Assembly (NCBI RefSeq): GCF_000522985.1
Contig: NZ_CP007128.1
Span: 1,224,220 to 1,288,219 of the forward strand
Source: Gemmatirosa kalamazoonensis
GTDB taxonomy: Bacteria > Gemmatimonadota > Gemmatimonadetes > Gemmatimonadales > Gemmatimonadaceae
DNA: 64,000 bases
Direction of reading: 5' to 3'
The notes under the pieces: model-generated
What the model saw: only the letters and a program-made list of their open reading frames with translations
Database searches by the model: none
What the model was told of the DNA's origin: nothing
Shown: one piece after another, positions 60,506 through 64,000 of the stretch
How the letters are laid out: each line of letters starts with the position of its first letter
Position numbering within the stretch: the stretch's first letter is position 1
Translations under genes and position numbers: made by a program

Positions 60506-62030
60506 GCACGGTCACTCGTGGAGGCTGGTCGAGCTCACGCGGAGACGCGGAGTACGCGGAGAACTGCAACGGATCTTTGTCGGTCTCCGCGTTCTCCGCG
60601 TCTCCGCGTGAGACGCTTTCGATGTGCGCGGCCGCACGCCGCCGCGCTCGCACGTACAACGTCGCGCCTAACAGATTCGCTGCCATCACCAGTCCGCCGA
60701 TCTTGAGCGCGAACGCGAGGCGGCTCTCCACCGCCACGATCGGCACGACGGAGAGCACCACGTACAGCGCGCTCGTCGCGAACCCCGCGAGCGCCGCCGC
60801 GCGCAGCCACCACGGCGCGCGCCCCGCGGCGCGCAGCCCGACGAGCGGCACCGCGAACAGCACGAGGTACGTGAGCCCGTAGAAGATCCCGGCCGCGTTG
60901 TCGAGGAGCTGGAAGGCCTCCTGCTCGCCGACGCCCGCCATCCCCGCCGCGCAGAACACGAGCGCGCAGGCGCCGACGAACAGGATCGAGTTCACCGGCG
61001 TGCGGAAGCGCGGGTGCAGCCGCGCGAACCATCCCGGCATGAGATCGTCCCACCCCGTCACCATCGGCATCCGCGTCGTCGCCGTGAACAGCACGCTGGA
61101 GTTCGCGATCGTGCGCGCCGTGACGGCGAACACCGCGAACGGGATCACGACGCCGAGCGCGCCGCCGAGCGCGCCGAACCCCGCGCGGAACGCCTGCGGG
61201 ATCGGCCCCACGAGGTCGATGCGGTCGATCGGCACGAGCGCGAGCACGGAGCTCGTGCCGAGCATGAACATGAGCGCGATCACGGGCACGGCGACGATCA
61301 CCGACCGCGCGATCGTGCGCTCGGCGTCGCGCGCCTCGCCGGCGAGCACCGCGGCGTACTCGAAGCCGCTCAACCCGCCGACGGCGAGCTTGCTGAACAC
61401 GTTCAGGTTGAACAGCGTGAGCGCCGGCGCGGTCATCCCGAACGGGTGGTAGCTGCGCAGCGTGCCGCGGGCCAGTCCGATGAACGGCAGCGCGACGAGC
61501 AGCGCGAACGCGCCCAGCAGCAGCACGCTGCCCACGTTGTGCACCCACTTCGACAGCGACAGCCCGCGGATCGACACGAGCACGAGCGCCGCGAGCAGGA
61601 CCCCGCTCACCGCGCCCATGAACGCGCGGTTGCCGGAGAGCCACGCCGCGGTGGGGCCTGCTGCATAGATCGCCGCGTTCGCGACCTGGATGCCGAACGC
61701 GCCGAGCAGGACGATCGCGTAGATCCACAGGTTCCACGCGACGAGGAACGCGACGGCGCCGCCGAGTCCGAGCTTGGCCCACTGGTAGAGGCCTCCCTCG
61801 AGCGGGAAGCGGCGGCTGAGGTGGACCACGACCGCGGCCTGCGGCAGATAGAACAGGGCCATCGCCGCGAGCCAGAACGCGATCTGCGCGGTGCCTAACT
61901 TCGCCGCCGTCCCCACCCAGCTCAGACCCACGACGTACAGGATCTGCGTGAGCACGAGGTCCGTGAGCCCGAGCTCCTTCCGGAGCGCGGCGCTGTGGCG
62001 TTCGACGCCCCGGACCTCGGTCGCGGTCAC
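60498..62030 (-). CDS. APC superfamily amino-acid/organocation permease
   Basis: 510 residues from ATG 62030. About twelve membrane segments: LGLTDLVLTQILYVVGLSWVGTAAKLG, RRFPLEGGLYQWAKLGLGGAVAFLVAWNLW, NVFSKLAVGGLSGFEYAAVLAGEARDAERTI and FAVTARTIANSSVLFTATTRMP follow the APC fold. It is unusual in an apparent sugar operon. The final 35 residues (SVSRGDAENAETDKDPLQFS...) come from a tandem-unit hairpin, after which the frame continues to overlap the next start by 8 nt. Confidence 0.9.
   Translation of the reverse strand: MTATEVRGVERHSAALRKELGLTDLVLTQILYVVGLSWVGTAAKLGTAQIAFWLAAMALFYLPQAAVVVHLSRRFPLEGGLYQWAKLGLGGAVAFLVAWNLWIYAIVLLGAFGIQVANAAIYAAGPTAAWLSGNRAFMGAVSGVLLAALVLVSIRGLSLSKWVHNVGSVLLLGAFALLVALPFIGLARGTLRSYHPFGMTAPALTLFNLNVFSKLAVGGLSGFEYAAVLAGEARDAERTIARSVIVAVPVIALMFMLGTSSVLALVPIDRIDLVGPIPQAFRAGFGALGGALGVVIPFAVFAVTARTIANSSVLFTATTRMPMVTGWDDLMPGWFARLHPRFRTPVNSILFVGACALVFCAAGMAGVGEQEAFQLLDNAAGIFYGLTYLVLFAVPLVGLRAAGRAPWWLRAAALAGFATSALYVVLSVVPIVAVESRLAFALKIGGLVMAANLLGATLYVRARRRAAAHIESVSRGDAENAETDKDPLQFSAYSASPRELDQPPRVTVHD
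60534..60611. repeat. In-frame tandem-unit hairpin, GCGGAG family, at the permease C-terminus
   Basis: CTCACGCGGAGACGCGGAGT (60534) onward to 60566 faces GGTCTCCGCG...CCGCGTGAG (60581-60611). The arms are near-perfect complements and lie inside the last codons of the APC permease, adding a hydrophilic tail. Confidence 0.9.
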
Positions 62031-62043
62031 CTCGTGCTCCGGC

Positions 62044-62769
62044 CTAACGCGGTCCCTCGCTCACCTGCACCTGCGACGGGATGCGCGTGTTCATGAGATC
62101 GTGGCTCACGCCGAGCTTCTGCATCGCGGCCGTCGGGCAGCCGCTCCAGTTCGGGTTGAACGTGTTGCCGATGTACTGCACGTCCTTCCACCCGACGGGG
62201 CTCGAGAAGAAGCCCCCCGCCACGAGGTCGCGGAAGCGCGTGAAGAACGCCGTCCCGGCGCGGAACTCCGGCGTCGTCTTGTCGGGGTACGCGATGTCGT
62301 CGAGGATCGCATGGCGCTGCGCCGGCTTCGCCGCCGCGTAGCCGACGCCGAAGCGCCGCTTCGATTCCGTGTCGATCCACCGCAGCCCGCCGTGCATCTG
62401 CACGCGCGTCGCGTCGTCGGTCTCCGGCACCGACATGTGGAAGTCGATGAAGTCGATGACGCCCGCCTCGGTCGCGCTCCCGGACTTCGCGTCGCGCGGG
62501 ATGATGTCGTCGGCGAGCACGCTCGCCGTGCGGAGCTCGCGCGCGTTGAAGAACTTGCGCTGCCGCTGGTTCTTCGGCGGCTGCGGGTTCGTGTTCTGCG
62601 CCGGCGGCTGCGGCGTGACGTGCGGCGTGCTCGGCTGCTGGCCGCCGGTGGCAGGCTGCTGCGCGCCGAGCGCCGCGGCGGCCGGGGTCAGCGCGAGAAC
62701 CTTGAGGACCCGGCGGCGAGAGACGTTAGGCGACCCCTCTGCGCTCTGCGCTCCACGCTCTTCGCTCAT
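62044..62769 (-). CDS. Gluconate 2-dehydrogenase subunit 3-like, Tat-exported small subunit
   Basis: 241 residues from ATG 62769 (ATGA overlap with the GMC gene). Tat-type signal SRRRVLKVLALTPAAAALGA, a Pro/Gln-rich linker, then FFNARELRTASVLADDIIPRDAKSGSATEAGVIDFIDFHM and GLRWIDTESKRRFGVGYAAAKPAQRHAILDDIA, the PF13618 pattern. This subunit carries the FAD-linked GMC partner across the membrane by Tat. The first dozen residues (SEERGAQSAEG) come from a lone repeat arm near 62735-62766. Confidence 0.92.
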   Translation of the reverse strand: MSEERGAQSAEGSPNVSRRRVLKVLALTPAAAALGAQQPATGGQQPSTPHVTPQPPAQNTNPQPPKNQRQRKFFNARELRTASVLADDIIPRDAKSGSATEAGVIDFIDFHMSVPETDDATRVQMHGGLRWIDTESKRRFGVGYAAAKPAQRHAILDDIAYPDKTTPEFRAGTAFFTRFRDLVAGGFFSSPVGWKDVQYIGNTFNPNWSGCPTAAMQKLGVSHDLMNTRIPSQVQVSEGPR

Positions 62770-64000
62770 AAGGCCCCCGCCTTCCGCTGCGCGGTGATGT
62801 AGTCCGCCGTGCGCCACGCGAGCGCGAGGATCGTCCACGTGGGGTTCTTGTCCGCCTGCGACACGAACGGCGCGCCGTCGGTCACGAACAGGTTCTTCAC
62901 GTCGTGCGCCTGGCAGTTCGCGTTCAGCACGCTCGTCTTCGCGTCGGCGCCCATGCGCAGTCCGCCCAGCTCGTGGATGATGCGGCCGCCCGGCGCGAGG
63001 CCGAAGTCCTGCTCCTTCGTCGGCATGTTGGAGGACACCGTGCCCCCCATCGCCTCGATGAGCGACCGGAACGTCTGCTGCATGTGCCGCGACTGGTTGC
63101 GCTCGTAGTCGCTCCACTGCCAGTGGAAGCGCAGCACCGGGATCCCGAACTGGTCCACGACCGTCGGGTCGATCTCCGCGTAGCAGTTGTCGTTCGGGAT
63201 CATCTCGCCGCGGCCGCTGAAGCCGATCGTCGCGCCGTAGTACTTGCGGTAGTCGTCCTTCAGCTTCGCCCCGTAGCCGCCCGCGTTCGGGTAGCGATGG
63301 ATGCCGCCCATGAAGCCGTAACCCGGCGGGTGCAGCCCGCCGCCGACCTCGATGTGGTAGCCGCGCGGGAAGTCGAGCTTCTTGTTGTCGAGCCACCACG
63401 GCATGTACACGTGCATGCCGCCGACGCCGTCCTCGTTGTGCGGCACGTGGTCGACCATCGCCGGGATGAACCCGGACACGTCGGTGCCCGTCGTGTCGGT
63501 GATGTACTTGCCCGCCGTGCCGCTGGAGTTCGCGATCCCCTGCGGGAAGAGCGTCGACTTCGAGTTGAGCACCAGCCGCGCCGACTCCAGCGCGCTCGCC
63601 GCGAGCACCACGACGTTCGCCTCGACGTGCTTGTCCTCGCCGGTGTTCTTGTCGATGTACGCGATGCCGGTCGCCTTGCCGTCCTTGCCGATCGTGACCT
63701 CGCGCGCCATCGCGTTCGTGATGAGCGTGAGCTTCCCCGTGGCGAGCGCCGGCGCGATGAGCACGTCGGGGCTGGAGAAGTTCGCCTTCACCGCGCAGCC
63801 GCGGTTGCACTGGCCGCAGTAGTGGCACGCCTGCCGGCCCGGGAGCGGCCGCGTGATGATCGACAGCCGCGACGGGATGCAGGTGATGTTCAGCTTGTCC
63901 GACGCCTGCTTCACGAGCAGCTCGTAGCACCTCGGCTTCGGTGCCGGGTGGAACTTGCCGTCCGGTTCGTTCGGCAGGTTCTCCTTGCTCCCGAACACGC
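62766..64000 (-). CDS. GMC family FAD oxidoreductase, N-terminus beyond window
   Basis: The C-terminal 411 residues are visible; the FAD-binding N-terminus lies right of the window. CHYCGQCNRGCAVKANFSSP with its Cys cluster, VVLAASALESARLVLNS, and the C-terminal GMC block (HELGGLRMGADAKTSVLN, HDVKNLFVTDGAPFVSQADK, NPTWTILALAWRTADYI) identify the large subunit of gluconate-2-dehydrogenase/glucoside-3-dehydrogenase enzymes. With subunit 3 it likely oxidises the C3 hydroxyl of a glycoside in the periplasm. First visible gene of the operon. Confidence 0.93.
   Translation of the reverse strand, partial: VFGSKENLPNEPDGKFHPAPKPRCYELLVKQASDKLNITCIPSRLSIITRPLPGRQACHYCGQCNRGCAVKANFSSPDVLIAPALATGKLTLITNAMAREVTIGKDGKATGIAYIDKNTGEDKHVEANVVVLAASALESARLVLNSKSTLFPQGIANSSGTAGKYITDTTGTDVSGFIPAMVDHVPHNEDGVGGMHVYMPWWLDNKKLDFPRGYHIEVGGGLHPPGYGFMGGIHRYPNAGGYGAKLKDDYRKYYGATIGFSGRGEMIPNDNCYAEIDPTVVDQFGIPVLRFHWQWSDYERNQSRHMQQTFRSLIEAMGGTVSSNMPTKEQDFGLAPGGRIIHELGGLRMGADAKTSVLNANCQAHDVKNLFVTDGAPFVSQADKNPTWTILALAWRTADYITAQRKAGAL

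Overview
The window reads as chromosomal DNA of a very GC-rich, Gram-negative soil-type bacterium. The most likely phylum is Gemmatimonadota, with Acidobacteriota as the alternative. Pointers are PadR plus long FtsX/MacB-type (ADOP) permease pairs, many secreted beta-propeller proteins, Tat-exported oxidoreductases, PQQ and cytochrome c genes, and a PEP-CTERM protein. This placement rests on gene style, not on a marker gene. I saw no rRNA, tRNA, transposase, integrase, phage gene or CRISPR array.

Layout. 1-2.2 kb: a truncated ADOP permease and its PadR regulator (minus), with an operator-like palindrome. 2.3-5.2 kb: two lipoproteins and a membrane protein. 5.1-9.2 kb: an esterase fused to a B3-type metallo-beta-lactamase, an AAC(3)-like acetyltransferase, a NUDIX hydrolase and a secreted protein. 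9.5-14.7 kb: a hydrolase lacking its nucleophile, a PEP-CTERM protein, an SDR, a DinB protein, small hypotheticals and a Tat FAD oxidoreductase. 14.8-16.5 kb: a cytochrome c lipoprotein and an NHL propeller. 16.6-20.9 kb: a sulfate assimilation operon (cysH, sulfite reductase, siroheme synthase, joined by ATGA overlaps) behind a promoter, a SAM-II riboswitch, a terminator, a cysteine-rich leader ORF and a second terminator with a competing antiterminator. 20.8-25 kb (minus): PQQ dehydrogenase, cytochrome c, HupE-like protein. 25-37 kb: NHL protein, DinB, ABC exporter, nucleotidyltransferase, UvrA paralogue, MATE pump, small basic protein, secreted and TPR proteins. 37-47.4 kb: sortilin-type propeller, GDPD/AIM6-like enzyme, lipoprotein, TPR protein, lysyl oxidase, GH16 glucanase, family B DNA polymerase. 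47.5-55.6 kb: large subtilase, small protein, acyl-ACP desaturase, GNAT, and a second PadR-ADOP pair. 55.6-64 kb: a tight minus-strand operon (GMC oxidoreductase, gluconate-2-dehydrogenase subunit 3, APC permease, two Gfo/Idh/MocA proteins, DUF1080, MFS importer) that looks like a 3-keto-glycoside pathway.

Three features cut across the gene list. First, about fifteen long hairpins, each built from tandem 7-10 nt units facing their own complement, sit between genes, inside one another, and in-frame inside genes, where they encode linkers, signal-peptide parts and tails. Second, the word GCCTAAC/GTTAGGC occurs about 55 times. Third, the cys operon leader appears to combine SAM sensing with a cysteine-codon attenuator.
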